Shown here: positions 11,402-21,896 of the stretch, in pieces
Position numbering within the stretch: the stretch's first letter is position 1
Layout of the letters: the number at the start of each line of letters is the position of its first letter
Notes under the pieces: model-generated
Databases searched by the model: none
What the model was told of the DNA's origin: nothing
What the model saw: the letters and a program-made list of their open reading frames with translations, nothing else
Assembly (NCBI GenBank): GCA_017893485.1
Contig: CM030363.1
Coordinates: 176,113,744-176,177,743, forward strand
Length of the DNA: 64,000 bases
Source of the DNA: Hemerocallis citrina
Lineage: Eukaryota > Streptophyta > Magnoliopsida > Asparagales > Asphodelaceae
Reading direction: 5' to 3'
Program-made: the position numbers and the translations under genes

Positions 11402-12053
11402 AGGTGCCCCCAGGGTGAGGCACTTGGCCTGATGAATCCTCTTTGCAGCAGTTCTTCAATTTGCTCCTTTACTTCCTTCTGCTCTACTGGTGCCATCCGA
11501 TAGGGTGTTTTTGACACTGGTGCGCTGCCCGGCTGGATGGTAATGCTGAACTCAACATCCCTATGTGGTGGGAGTCCAGGTAATTCTTCCAAAAATATGC
11601 GGGGAAATTTTCGTACGATTGGTATTGCCTTGACTTCACTTGGCACTAGCACCTCAGTTGCAGCTGTAAGAATTTCTGCATTGTGCTTCTTCCTTCCTTG
11701 GAACACAAGCTCCCGTCCTCCGGATGGGGTAATGGTGACCCTCTTCTCCTTGCAATCGATGCTAGCATTATGCTTGGACATCTAGTCCATCCCGATAATC
11801 ACGTCCGTCCCTACAAAGCCCAACTCTAGCAAGTCTATACTCAGGGTCTCTCTGTCGATCCTGAGATTGCATCCCTGGTAGCATGAACTTGCAGGGAGAG
11901 TTGCTCCGGACGGGGTACCTACTAGCAAAACTGATTCCGGAGTTGCCTCCTGGGTGCGTTTCAATTTCTTAGAGAATGCTCCAGACACAAAGGAATGAGA
12001 TGACCCACTATCAAATAAAACAGTTGCCTGGATTTCATTTATATTAATCCAAC
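11392..12053 (-). pseudogene. E2 protease and RT N-terminal linker, one nonsense codon
   Basis: Begins at the 3' splice site of the proposed intron (12053/12054). The protease catalytic motif VLFDSGSSHSFVSG lies near 11975-12020, and GTDVIIGMD near 11785-11810 is followed by TAG (11782-11784), where the family has Trp (a TGG-to-TAG change). The frame then reopens (SKHNASIDC) through LPGLPPHRDVEFSI and ends at 11392 after SASPWG because of a one-base deletion. Both breaks lie in conserved motifs, so this is decay rather than a programmed signal. Confidence 0.85.
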
Positions 12054-12139
12054 CTGTTTACAAAAGTGGTTACAGCAATACTATCTTATGCCAAAATATT
12101 CAAAATACTACAAAAGCTTAGCCATACTCTTTCACCTAC
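12054..12139 (-). other. Proposed 86-bp intron at the gag-protease junction of E2
   Basis: Minus strand starts GTAGGTGAAAGAG immediately after gag codons for EGVIT and ends TTTTGTAAACAG before protease codons for WINI. It is 86 bp, T-rich, and contains the stop that ends unspliced gag (12132-12134). Removal brings gag (codon starts 2 mod 3) into the protease frame (0 mod 3) through a Gly codon split after its first base. That is the same codon and phase as the 148-bp intron of E1. Without splicing only Gag would be made, with splicing Gag-Pol, apart from the later mutations. Inferred from sequence only. Confidence 0.7.
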
Positions 12140-13238
12140 CGGTGATAACTCCCTCGTCCTCATTGGCATCTTCCTCTGTGAGCGCAAATACTTTCCCTTG
12201 GCGGTTTATCCCCCTTTTGTTTGCCCTGGGAGCCGGCCCTCCATCGCCCCTTTGAAGTTGGGGATAGTTTGGCCGGATATGGCCGACCTTCCCGCAATTG
12301 TAACAGGAGCGGGCATCATTCAGAGGGTTCCCATTCTTGGGGCATTGGCTCTTGAAATGCCCTGGCTTGCCACATGTGAAACAGCTCCCTGGCTTGATGT
12401 TGCTGGTGTTGCTAACCCTCTTCTGAAATTTTTGGTTCCCACCCTGGCTTCTGAATCCTGACGCTGGTGCAGGCCTTTTTCCCTTGTTCCACCCTCCAGT
12501 GTTTCCTTGCAATTCTGGCCCTTTATTCATGTCTAACTCCGTCGTAGCTGCTCGACGGACTAGCTTCTCGAACCTCCGGATGCAAAGCGGTATCATCTTG
12601 GTCCTAAGTGCGGGTCTGAGCCCCTGCTCAAACCTCTTGGTCTTTTTGACTTCATCTTGTACCATTTCCGGAGCATAGCGGGAAAGCTGGGTGAACTTGG
12701 TCTCATATTCTCGGACCGTCATGTTTCCCTGCTTTAGGTTGTGGAACTCCATGGCTTTTTCCTCTTGCACGTCTAGTGGGAAATAGTGTTGCCTGAATTC
12801 TGCCAGAAAATCCTCCCAGGTAATGGGCCCTTCGCCCATGCCTCTCTTTACTGATTGCCACCAGACTCCGGCATCTTTTTCTAGCAGAACGCTGGCTAAC
12901 ATGACCTTGCTATCCTCTGGCGTCAGCATCACCTCAAACACTGTCTCGACTTGACGAATCCAGTCGTCAGCCGCTGTCGGGTCTGCCTTGCCTTCAAAAA
13001 CAGGCGGCCTCATCCTTCGGAATGATTCGACCATTTTAACAGGGTCGGTAGCTGCTACTCCCCGATTACCTCCGGGTGCTCCTGGATGTTGCACATTGTT
13101 TCGGCACGCTTCTGCGAGGTCACCCAAGGCCTGGTACATACGAGCAAATTCCGTCTCCAAATCAAGGCCTGTGCCGTTGCCTCCATTGCCCTCGCCTTCC
13201 AGATTGTCGGTCCTACCACTCCTGGTCCTGCGTGACAT
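12140..13238 (-). CDS. E2 gag (capsid/nucleocapsid)
   Basis: Start chosen at the ATG at 13238 (MSRRTRSGRTDNLEG). An upstream in-frame ATG at 13265 adds nine residues with no family resemblance. Unspliced, it continues two codons into the intron and stops at 12132. Retrotransposon gag domain: FRRMRPPVFEGKADP, ADDWIRQVETVFEVM, GVWWQSVKRG, FLAEFRQHYFP, HNLKQGNMTVREYETKF and LSRYAPEM. The C-terminus has one CCHC zinc knuckle (CFTCGKPGHFKSQC) and a second whose last Cys is Tyr (CYNCGKVGHIRPNY). No internal stops. The ATG is preceded by CTTCTACCAG, a possible 3' splice site of a leader intron. Confidence 0.85.
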
Positions 13239-13466
13239 CTGGTAGAAGAGAGTAACGGAATACACAGGGCACCATATTTGTTACAAAAACAGTAATAATA
13301 ACATCCATCCAATTTAACATGCACATAAGATTTGCAGAAAACATAGAGCTAACTTCATTATATCATTACCCCAGGTCTTACATAGTCATTACCTTCCTTA
13401 CATTTATATCTCACAGTAGGAAGCAAAACATCCAAAATAACAAAATAGCCTAGGGCACCTAACTAC
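13239..13466. other. E2 spacer between the 5' ORF and gag
   Basis: 228 bp without coding potential. On the minus strand it begins GTAGTTAGG right after the 5' ORF stop and ends TCTTCTACCAG directly at the gag ATG, so it could be a leader intron. The 5' splice site is weak. Confidence 0.3.
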
Positions 13467-13982
13467 CTAGTTAGTACTACTAGAGGTCCCGTCCCCTTCA
13501 CTAGGTGGTGCCAACAGTGCAAGTAGCTGTGAAACCTGTGCCTGCAGCTCCGCGCATTTGCGCTCCAAGCGCGCAAATTGCACACGGTGGGTGTGCTTCA
13601 GGATTACTATCTTGCGGTCTGCCCTTGCCCTTGCCCTCCTTAACTCCGCTATTTCTTTCTCATTGTTGAGGACTGCGAACTCACACGAGTCCATCCTGTT
13701 TTCCAGGCAGACATGGCACCATTCCCATGTTTCCAGATCCTGAAAGACCTGGTCAAAAGCTTGTTGTATTGGGTTAGGTGGGGGAGGTGGTGGCGGTGGT
13801 GGTGCTGGGTTCTGGCCATTGGCAGGGGCACCCCCTGCTGCGGCAGCTGAGGTGGCTCCATTGGCCAATCCGACTCCAACTGGTGACTCGTCCCCATCTG
13901 TGAGGGGTTCCAAGTCCGAGCCCACCTCAATTGCAACTCCGTGTGTTACTCCATTTCCTGGGGGAACTGCTCCGTTCGACAT
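13467..13982 (-). CDS. E2 extra 5' ORF upstream of gag, coiled-coil protein
   Basis: 171 codons from ATG 13982 (MSNGAVPPGN) to a stop at 13467, between the PBS and gag. The N-terminus is low-complexity (Gly/Ala/Asp, then a run of nine Pro). The middle has WEWCHVCLENRMDSCEF with paired Cys, and the C-terminal ~70 residues (NNEKEIAELRRARARADRKI, LERKCAELQAQVSQLLALL) look like a heptad coiled coil. I recognise no family; Tekay-type elements usually have no ORF before gag. It could be a captured host fragment or an element-specific accessory protein. The frame is uninterrupted although pol is broken. Confidence 0.6.
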   Translation of the reverse strand: MSNGAVPPGNGVTHGVAIEVGSDLEPLTDGDESPVGVGLANGATSAAAAGGAPANGQNPAPPPPPPPPPNPIQQAFDQVFQDLETWEWCHVCLENRMDSCEFAVLNNEKEIAELRRARARADRKIVILKHTHRVQFARLERKCAELQAQVSQLLALLAPPSEGDGTSSSTN

Positions 13983-14153
13983 CCTGTATGGAGTGGATAC
14001 GGAAATTAGCATAGATATAGAACATCATAATACATAAGTTGAAGGAACAACAGTATGAATTATAATTGTCTACAGCCAGCTAAAAGGAAGCCTAATCCCT
14101 ACAAGGTACCTAAGTGTATTTTCCTTCTATGTTTGGACTATAAATTGAAGTCG

Positions 14154-14165
14154 GCTCTGATACCA
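14154..14165 (-). other. E2 primer-binding site (initiator Met tRNA)
   Basis: Minus strand TGGTATCAGAGC, complementary to the 3' end of plant initiator tRNA-Met, three bases from the 5' LTR at 14169. Confidence 0.9.
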
Positions 14166-14168
14166 CTC

Positions 14169-17100
14169 TGTAGCGCCCCGTTTTCCATATACTGGGAAAC
14201 CGAGACACGAGCCAGGACCTTTTCATTCAATTAGTCACAATACACAGAAACAGGGAAATTTAAAACTTTTTATTAACATAATATTACAGGCCGAGTGTTT
14301 CTACTAATACAATAAGTTACATCAGAGTGTACATGAAATAAAGATAATCATTACTTTTCCACTTGTAGATATGTCTCGGCTAGAGTCCTTCTGGTTCGCG
14401 ATCTTGTGTCCACAACCTATTGAAGTGGGGACGTCAGTATTCACTGACGCTTAAAGGCTGATCATATAGCAGCGGATCTCCAAAACAAACAATATATATA
14501 AATAGGGTGTAGTATGTCGGTGTAGTTTAAGTGTTCGTGAGTGCAGTGATTAGAATCTAATAAATGTCAATCAAACTGGAATACCAATGCACTGTCAACT
14601 AAACTGGAACACTAATACACTGTCAACTGAGCTAGGATACTCATATTCTAATGCCGTGTCAACTAAACCAGGATGCTCATATCCTAATGCCATGTCAACT
14701 AAACCAGGATGCTCATATCCTAATGCCATGTCAACTAAACCAGGATGCTCATATCCTAATGCCATGTCAACTAAACCAGGATGTTCATATCCTAATGCCA
14801 TGTCAACTAAACCAGGATGCTCATACTCTAATGCCATGTCAACTAAACCAGGATGCTCATACTCTAATGCCAGCAAGTCTTCGAAAGCAACATGCAGCCC
14901 ATACTACATGCGACCCCATCTCAAGCCGTTTCTCCATATATAGGGATTGAACCCGCGTTATGAATTCTAATTGTACACAACCTATTCCTGACAATACTCC
15001 ATGACTCTATGATGTTGCAGAAGGGGTCAAGTCCCCCTATGCAGTCTGCTTATGGTGTCTCCGTTTTCCACTACTACCCGGCATGCCGGACCTCACTCGA
15101 TCCCAGTATATCGGGCATCGTTCCAAAATCTAACCATAGGGTTTCGCAAGCACAGGGTAGCACGAAGCCTACCCTGTGGCACCCTCTGGGGTATCGCAAG
15201 CGCAGGACTGCCCAAATGCATCCTGTGGCACCCCAGCCACGGTATTTTAGGAATTAACAGAGCGAGATACACAACCCGTGTCCTCAACCTGTGAGACGGC
15301 ACCGTACGTATCCCTTTGACGGGGAGGTACAACCCAATAACACCACCTATGATCCGCCCTAAAGAAAGGTTTGGTCGTACGGTGCACCCTACTACCAACC
15401 CCCCTTCTTTCGGGCAAAAGGTTAAGTAATGATTTTATAAGTCACTATCCTAATGAGGTTATTATTCCTATGCGATCTTGCATAGTTTCCAATCATGGTC
15501 CAACTCGTGGTCCCTCGATCCAAGACTCTGGTAATAATATCTCTCTCACTCATTCCTACCCCTAACTCGGATTCTACCAATACTCTCGGCCCACGGTCAA
15601 CCTACATTGGTTAAGATCCGTCGACGCCCGAGGTGAGATCTATCCATTTTACTCTAAGGGGTAGGATGTGGTCTCGATGGTCGATGACCCTTAGGGTACT
15701 TGAAGACCCTAAACTAGCTTTTTCTCAAGCTACAACTATTAGCACTTCTCAACCCTTATTGCTATGAATGAAGGGTGCTCATATGCTATGGTTCCATACT
15801 AACATTAACTACACCAAGGTAGTTACTCCTACAATTTCCACATGGCTCTTTCTTATTAGTCAACTTATGACAATTCGATGTTATGCAATTGCAAGCATCA
15901 ACCTACCACCACTAAAACATGGTATATGACATAACCATCAACTTATAACACTCTTGATTGTGAGTGTGTTTTAGCATGCACTTGTAGCGTTTCCAAGCAT
16001 GGATACATATATAACTAGTATGAACATATAACACTCCCAAGCATGCATACATATAACTAGTATGACATATAACACTCCCAAGCATGCATACATATAACTA
16101 GTATGAGCATACAACATTCTCAAGCATGCATATATACTTCTACATCATCCCCAAAATATGGTAAGTAATTTTGCATCAATCCTACAACATTTTAAGCATA
16201 TATATCATTCCTAACATGATAGATATTTTTTAGAATGAATCCTACAACATTCTAAACACAAATAAATCAATCTAAGCATGGTAGGTACTTTTAGAATCAA
16301 TCCTACAACATTCTAAGCATAATTAGACTAATCTAAACATGGTAGGATTTTTAGAATCAATCCTACAACATTCCAAGCATAATTAGACTAATTTAAACAT
16401 GGTAGGATTTTTAGAATCAATCCTACAACATTCCAAGCATAATTAGACTAATCTAAACATGGTAGGATTTTTAGAATCAATCCTACAACATTCTAAGCAT
16501 AATTAGACTAATCTAAACATGGTAGGATTTTTAGAATCAATCCTACAACATTTGAAGCATGAATATTACTTCTAAACATGATAATATTTTTTAGAAGTGA
16601 TCCTACAACATGTAAAGCATGAATATGACTTCTAATATTTTTAGAAGTGATCCTACAACATGTAAAGCATGAATATGGCTTCTAATATTTTTAGAAGTGA
16701 TCCTACAACATGTAAAGCATGAATATGGCTTCTAAATATTTTTAGAAGTGATCCTACAACATGTAAAGCATGAATATGGCTTCTAAATATTTTTAGAAGT
16801 GATCCTACAACATGTAAAGCATGAATATGGCTTCTAAATATTTTTAGAAGTGATCCTACAACATGTAAAGCATGAATATGGCTTCTAATATTTTTTTGAA
16901 GTGATCCTACAACATGTAAAGCATGAATATGGCTTCTAAACATGATATAATAAATTTCACATCTACTATTACTACTTTAGTGGAAACATACACATCTACT
17001 ATTGCTATATAAATTGAAGCATACATATCTACTACTACTACAACTTTATTAGAACATATATATCTACTACCACTACTATAAGTATCAACTAAATTTTAGC

Positions 17101-18172
17101 ATAAACATCTACAATTAAATTACTACAAAAAAAAGATCTTTTATTAGCATAGGTTTCTTACTGGTGGACATAAAAGAAATCTTTTTAATCTTTTTACAAC
17201 TAGTGTTTTGAAAAGAAAAGATCTTTTTATTTATTTATTCTACAACTAGTGATTTAGTTAGTTTCTTTTTCATACTTTTATGATTAAAACTTAAATAATA
17301 ATACAACAAATAAGAACACTTCATTTTTAGGTTTAATCAACATATGTTCTCTTTTAATCCAAGGTTCAACATAGGTCCTACGACCTTACATGGTTGTAAA
17401 CAAATTCATATGCCTTATGTATGGTCTCACATTCAAGTCCTACAACCTTACATGGTTGTATGTACAAATTTATATGCATGTGTTATTTTAGTCTAAGTAG
17501 TTAACAACATTCAAAATGAGAAAACTCATACAACCATACTACTACAATGTAACCACACCAAAAGAAAAATAAACAAGAGGGTAAGAAGAAGAAGGATCAT
17601 CAAACACCATTTAAAGAACAACAACAAACAAACAAACAACCACATAAACAACAAACCTAGGAAGACCCCCCACCTTGTTTCTTTTCTTGATGGAAGCACT
17701 AGCTACTCTCCTTCTTTCTCCTAGAACTTCTAGCAAACCTACAAATAAAACTCTCAAGTTAGTCCACTCATTCTTTTCCTTTCTTTCTTTCCTTTTTTTT
17801 TGATCTTTCTAAAATGAGACTATGGTGAAAGGAAGGGGGTATTTAAAGGAGGAGAGAGGGGTGGAGATTTAAATTGTGCACCCACACATTTGTACAAAGG
17901 CCCTCCCACATATTGGGGCCGGCCATACTTAGGAGGAGGGGAAAAATGGGGGAGGTGTTATGTGAGGGAAGGTTGATGTGGGGGAGAAGTTTTCTCGAAG
18001 AATTCTTAACCCACTTATGTCTTTGTAACCCTAGGTTTAGTACCCAATAATCCCTAATTATCTATTAGGTTGTCATGGCTAAAAGGATCACAATGGTGAA
18101 GAAAAATATAAAATAATCAAGCAGTCGAACGCTAATAAAATAATATTATTAATAGTCGGTCGGGATATTACA
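14169..18172 (-). repeat. E2 5' LTR (right), 4004 bp
   Basis: Same ends and internal blocks as the left LTR: 36-bp minisatellite at 14619-14871, 60-bp block at about 16165-16560, ~53-bp block at 16590-16945 with one additional unit. Followed by the TSD TGCGG at 18173-18177. Confidence 0.95.
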
Positions 18173-18177
18173 TGCGG

Positions 18178-18732
18178 CTCTGTTTCCTGGGTTCGAACAG
18201 GGAAGCGAGCGGAGGCAGAGCTTGCGGTGGTTCGGGGATGCTAGCGGTGTGGACGGAGGTCGAGGTGATGAGTTGAGCGATGGTGAAGGTCGGAGTTTGG
18301 TTTTGTCATTTTTGGGTGAAGGCGAGAAGAAGGAGTGAGCGGGAGGAAGAGGAGTTGTGCTGTGGGTTTGGTTTGGGAAACAGGAGAGGGAGAGAGAACG
18401 GGAGAGAGAGAGAGAGAGAGAGAGTGGGGAAAACGGGTTGTTAATAATAAAGAGAAGATTGTGGGAAGTTGGAGAATCGTGGGACTGAGGGGAGAAAGAG
18501 TCTGGGTTTTAGTTAGGAGGAGTGAGTTTGGGTAGATTAAGTCTTGGATCCAATATCCAATAGGGTATAGGTTGTGCTTGAATGTAGCTGGGCCAAAGTA
18601 CAATAATATAATAAATAATTAGAATTAGTGAGCCCACAATATGACAAAGCCCAAATACAATAAATTAGGGGGGAAAAGACATCAATAGAAATACAAGAAT
18701 AATAACCCGTACAATCGGAAACAGGGATTACA
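18178..18732 (-). repeat. E1 5' LTR, outer segment
   Basis: Continues the E1 LTR interrupted at 4721 and ends GGGATTACA at 18732, the sense start TGTAATCCC. Contains a (GA)n tract near 18397-18424. The open minus frame at 18241-18603 is Ser/Leu/Pro-rich and arises from the GA-rich opposite strand; I do not call it a gene. Confidence 0.8.
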
Positions 18733-19198
18733 TCTAATGTTTCAAGAGAGAGGACCGAACCCCCTACCGAAGTCATGTAACATTTTCGGGCAGTCTCCTG
18801 GCTCCCCTGACTTCTCCCACCCCTGCGAAGGTGGGGAATTTGATCTTCATATGGAAGGCAGAGGGTATGACTTGAAGCGCGGCCAGGCCGGGTCGGCCAA
18901 GGATGGCATTGTATGCGGCCTTAACATCGACAACCATAAAATCCATTGGCTCTGTTCGGGTGGTTAAGGTTTTGTCTACGGGTATGTCAAGAGTGATAAC
19001 TCCCACGATGGTCACGAGTACCCCGGAGAATCCGTGGAGAGTGTAGCCAGCTGGTATGAGGCGGTCTCGGGATAACTTAAGGCCTTGGAAGGCCCCTAGG
19101 AAGAGGATATTGACAGAGCTGCCATTGTCGACTAGGATCCGGTGCACTTCGTGGTTGGCCATGTGGAGGCTGATTACGAGAACATCACAGTAAGGCAT
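18733..19198 (-). pseudogene. E3 protease, frameshifted and cut by E1
   Basis: Aspartic protease of the Tat lineage with catalytic LVDNGSSVNILFLGAF near 19090-19135, then GYTLHGFSG, TRTEPMDFMVVDV and YNAILGRPGLAAL. A one-base shift after GVGEVRG moves the frame; the second frame (MTSVGGSVLSLETL) runs until the E1 insertion at 18732/18733. The corresponding region of E4 (49988-50659) aligns throughout, confirming the identity. Confidence 0.8.
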
Positions 19199-19388
19199 TC
19201 GGGCGCCTTCTAAGTCTATCTGAAAAGGTCACGGGGATCCCGAAGCCTTTGGGCGGAGGATGGTTCTGTACTGAGTTTACTTCTCGGATGAAGGCTTTTC
19301 GGAAGGATTTCGACTCTCCCCCATTCGGCCTTCATAGATGAGGTGCAGGATTGCCCCAGGTTTGGAGTTAGGGGACTCAGCAGGTCTT

Positions 19389-21137
19389 TCAGCTCGCTTT
19401 TTCGTCCCCCCAGGGTGGAGAAGGATCAACTCTGTCCTTCATAACGAACTTGGCCAGTTGCCCTCTCTGAATGAGGGCTTCGATCTCGTCCTTAAGGGCC
19501 CAACAGACGTCTGTGTCGTGGTCATGGTCCTTGTGGAAGCGGCACCACTTATCTATATTCCTCTTTTTGCCAGGGGTATTCATCTTTGGGGGAGGTTGGA
19601 ACATCCCTTCTTTTTCGACCTCTGTAAGGATAGCCGAGACACTGGCATTGAGAGGGGTGAATTTTTCTAAATGGGGAGGAGGGCGGCGCTGGCCGTTGTT
19701 ATCTTTCTGAAGCTTCTTAGTGCCTTCTTCATCTGCACCCTTCAGTTTGTTCCTGGACAGGGGCTCCTCTGATCATGAGGATGGAGGGCTTCTTTCGCCC
19801 GGATATACTTCTCACTCCTTAGTAGGAGCACCAAAAAGTCCCGGGGTGGCTTCTTGGCGAGGTATGCCTTTAGAACGGCATGGTGGATGTTTTGTCGGAA
19901 CGCTGCTGAAGCCACCAAATGATCGAGAGAGGCGATGGACCGATCCTTGGTTGTGAAGCACCAAACATAGTCTCTCAAATGCTCGCCCTTCCTCTGACTG
20001 TGTGCCAGCAAAGAAACGCTCGTCTTCTCGACTCGATGACTGCTGACGAAGTGGGTGAGGAAGAGCTCATCAAACTGGTCGAACGAGAAGATGGAGGCGG
20101 GGGACAGTCGGGAGTACAATTCTCTCGCAGGACCCTTCAGTGTAGTCGGGAAGGTCTTGCAAAGGAGCGCATATGAGGCGTGGTGAATCATCATGAGAAT
20201 TTTGAAACTCTCGATATGATCGGCTAGGTCTCACTTCCCGTGGTAGGACTCCAAGTGAGGGGGACTTGAAGGTCTCTGGGACTGGAGCTTCCATGATGGC
20301 TCTGGAAAATAGAGGCCTGCTCAGACGAAAATTCATAGCCCGCTGTTCTTCTTCTAGGTTAAGTCTGCTTAGGTGCCTCTCCATCTCTCGGAGACGGTGA
20401 TGGACCGAGTCGTCCCTCTATTCCAGTCGAATTGACCCTTAGGATTCTCCTTCGTGAATGGTGGCATGGCAAGGGCTAGGCACATGTTGATCATGACTCA
20501 GGGTATGGCGAGGACTAGGTGCATGTTGATCATGACCAGTGGCAATGTTGAGGGCTCATAAGATGTCCTCTTTGAAGTTCTGGAACTCTGCCTGAGTGAT
20601 CGGTGCCCCTCCATCTCGGCGGTTTCTCGGTGCTAATCGACTTGTCGGGGTGAGACTTCTCCGCTAACGACGTGGAGGGGACTCTCTTCGCCTCTTTGGG
20701 GAAGGGGTTCTTCTAGGTCTTGGCCTATGGGAGGACTGAACTCTCTGGGCCCTTCGGTGCCTGGGGCGAGGGATTTCATCAATGGCTCACCTCTCATTCA
20801 AGTGAGTTCGGAGGTCTACCCCCTGCTGACGGTTAACAATGACTTGTCGGAGATGTCCCGACCCTAGAGGACTTTGAGAGGCTAGGGAGTCGGTTGAAGG
20901 ATTATGGACCGAGACATGATCATGGTGAGAGTGATGTCCCTGACAGCTTGGACGGGAGCCCCCCGAGGAAGCCCCCCTGGACCTGGGAGGAGCCTGTTGA
21001 GGAGGAGGTTGTTCTGGATGTGGTTGCTGAACCTGTTGGTCTGGTTGAGAAATAACATCTTGGAGTGGGGGAGGAGGAGGAAAAGGAGTGGTTCTTCGGC
21101 TGGACGCTACTACCTTCCCTTTTCCTTTCGAAGGCAT
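19389..21137 (-). pseudogene. E3 gag, multiple frameshifts
   Basis: Starts at the ATG at 21137 (MPSKGKGKVVASSRR) with a basic Pro/Gln/Ser-rich N-terminus. Next is MERHLSRLNLEEEQRAMNFR at about 20384, the gag domain (KTFPTTLKGPARELYSRLSP, FSFDQFDELFLTHFVSSHR, HLRDYVWCF) at 19742-20194, and the Tat-type zinc motif CRFHKDHDHDTDVCWALKDE with ALIQRGQLAKFV at 19389-19604. The pieces lie in different frames. The zinc motif has Cys-His-His-Cys spacing typical of this lineage's gag C-terminus. Confidence 0.8.
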
Positions 21138-21189
21138 GGCTAGAAACTACTTTCACCGGGGAGGTGTGGTTGGATCGCTTTTTCTGTAT

Positions 21190-21205
21190 CCCATAGACGG
21201 TGCCA
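21190..21205 (-). other. E3 primer-binding site
   Basis: Minus strand TGGCACCGTCTATGGG, three bases from the 5' LTR. The intact version in E4 reads TGGCGCCGTCTGTGGG with the same three-base spacer. Confidence 0.75.
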
Positions 21206-21208
21206 ATC

Positions 21209-21817
21209 TGTTGCAGCTAATTTTGGTGTGGAAGCAAACAGATGATTTATGAATTCTTCTAGAAATGATGAAAGCGAACCTGCTGACTTCTTGCCAGCAT
21301 TGATCGTTTCTCATCCCTACTGCTGACCTACAAAAAGTTCGAAACACCGGGATGGATCCCGATGACGAACCCTCCGACACTCAAGTCAGTAATCAAGGAG
21401 ATTATGAAAGATAGTTTATGGGGAAAAATATTGATAACCTTTTTATGGTGGGGGTAGAGGGGTATTTATAGTCGCCTTTAGAGGCAGTTTAGAGATAATC
21501 ATTTATCTCTATGTCCCGATGTTTTTTGGATAAGAAACAGAGTTTAAATCGTTTCATGATAAGAGATTTGGTTCAAACCGTCTCTTAGAGATAATCATGA
21601 ATTTTGAATTACTCTTTAAATGTCCTAGGTTTGCTCATAATGGGCTGTCACCCTGACCCAGTGAGACAAACACCTTGTTGGGTTATTTGGGCTTGGAAAA
21701 GACCCAGTTCCTGTTTTCGGACCTGTCTACGGGTGAAATTACCATTTTACCCCTGAGAGCTTTAAGATTGTGCTCGATTTGAATGGTCCCAATTTAGTTC
21801 TATTTTTACCCATATCA
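21209..21817 (-). repeat. E3 5' LTR, 609 bp
   Basis: Plus strand begins TGTTGCAGC and ends CCCATATCA, the same ends as the E4 LTRs (TGTTGTCGC...GCCATATCA). Shared blocks include GTATTTATAG (minus TATA box, about 21461-21470) and AAATTACCATTTTACCC. Confidence 0.85.
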
Positions 21818-21896
21818 ATACCCAAATAGGATAATTGAATTTCATAAGAAAATAAAATGAAAGAATAAAATGAGGATACAAGCAAACATTGCACAC

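Larger units (their letters stand above)
4722..18172 (-). mobile_element. E2: complete Tekay/Del-like chromovirus, 13.45 kb
   Basis: Full-length minus-strand Ty3/gypsy element with LTRs at 4722-8673 and 14169-18172, a perfect TSD TGCGG, PBS at 14154-14165 and polypurine tract at 8674-8686. Gene order in sense direction is extra 5' ORF, gag, intron, protease, RT, RNase H, integrase, chromodomain. In the first ~1.45 kb of LTR I count about 22 differences (roughly 1.5%), so the insertion is fairly recent. Pol is nevertheless broken by one nonsense codon and two frameshifts. It is the innermost of three nested insertions in the left block. Confidence 0.95.
1..18732 (-). mobile_element. E1: Tekay/Del-like Ty3/gypsy element, 5' part, split by E2
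   Basis: Minus-strand LTR retrotransposon whose 3' part lies off the left edge. Reading the minus strand, its 5' LTR runs from 18732 to 18178 and resumes at 4721 after the nested E2 (4722-18172), ending at 2070. It is followed by a primer-binding site near 2048-2058, gag (1898 to 675) and protease (526 to 1). The LTR reads TGTAATCCCTG...GGGCGTGACA in the sense direction, the same type of ends as the other Tekay-like LTRs here. It sits in the protease/RT linker of E3, ending at 18732. Its TSD cannot be checked because the other end is outside the window. Confidence 0.85.
18733..21817 (-). mobile_element. E3: Tat-lineage Ty3/gypsy element, 5' part
   Basis: Minus-strand element: 5' LTR 21209-21817, PBS 21190-21205, gag 21137 to about 19389, protease about 19198 to 18733, where E1 is inserted. 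The rest of pol lies left of the window beyond E1. It is clearly related to E4 (same gag, zinc-finger, protease and PBS types) but is a separate, diverged copy. Broken by several frameshifts. Confidence 0.85.

Noticed and set aside
11782..11784. Possible stop-codon readthrough signal in E2 pol
   Set aside because: It replaces a conserved Trp inside protease rather than sitting at the gag-pol boundary, and two frameshifts follow, so it is decay.
18241..18603. 120-codon minus-strand frame rich in Ser, Leu and Pro
   Set aside because: Complement of a GA-rich low-complexity stretch in the E1 LTR.
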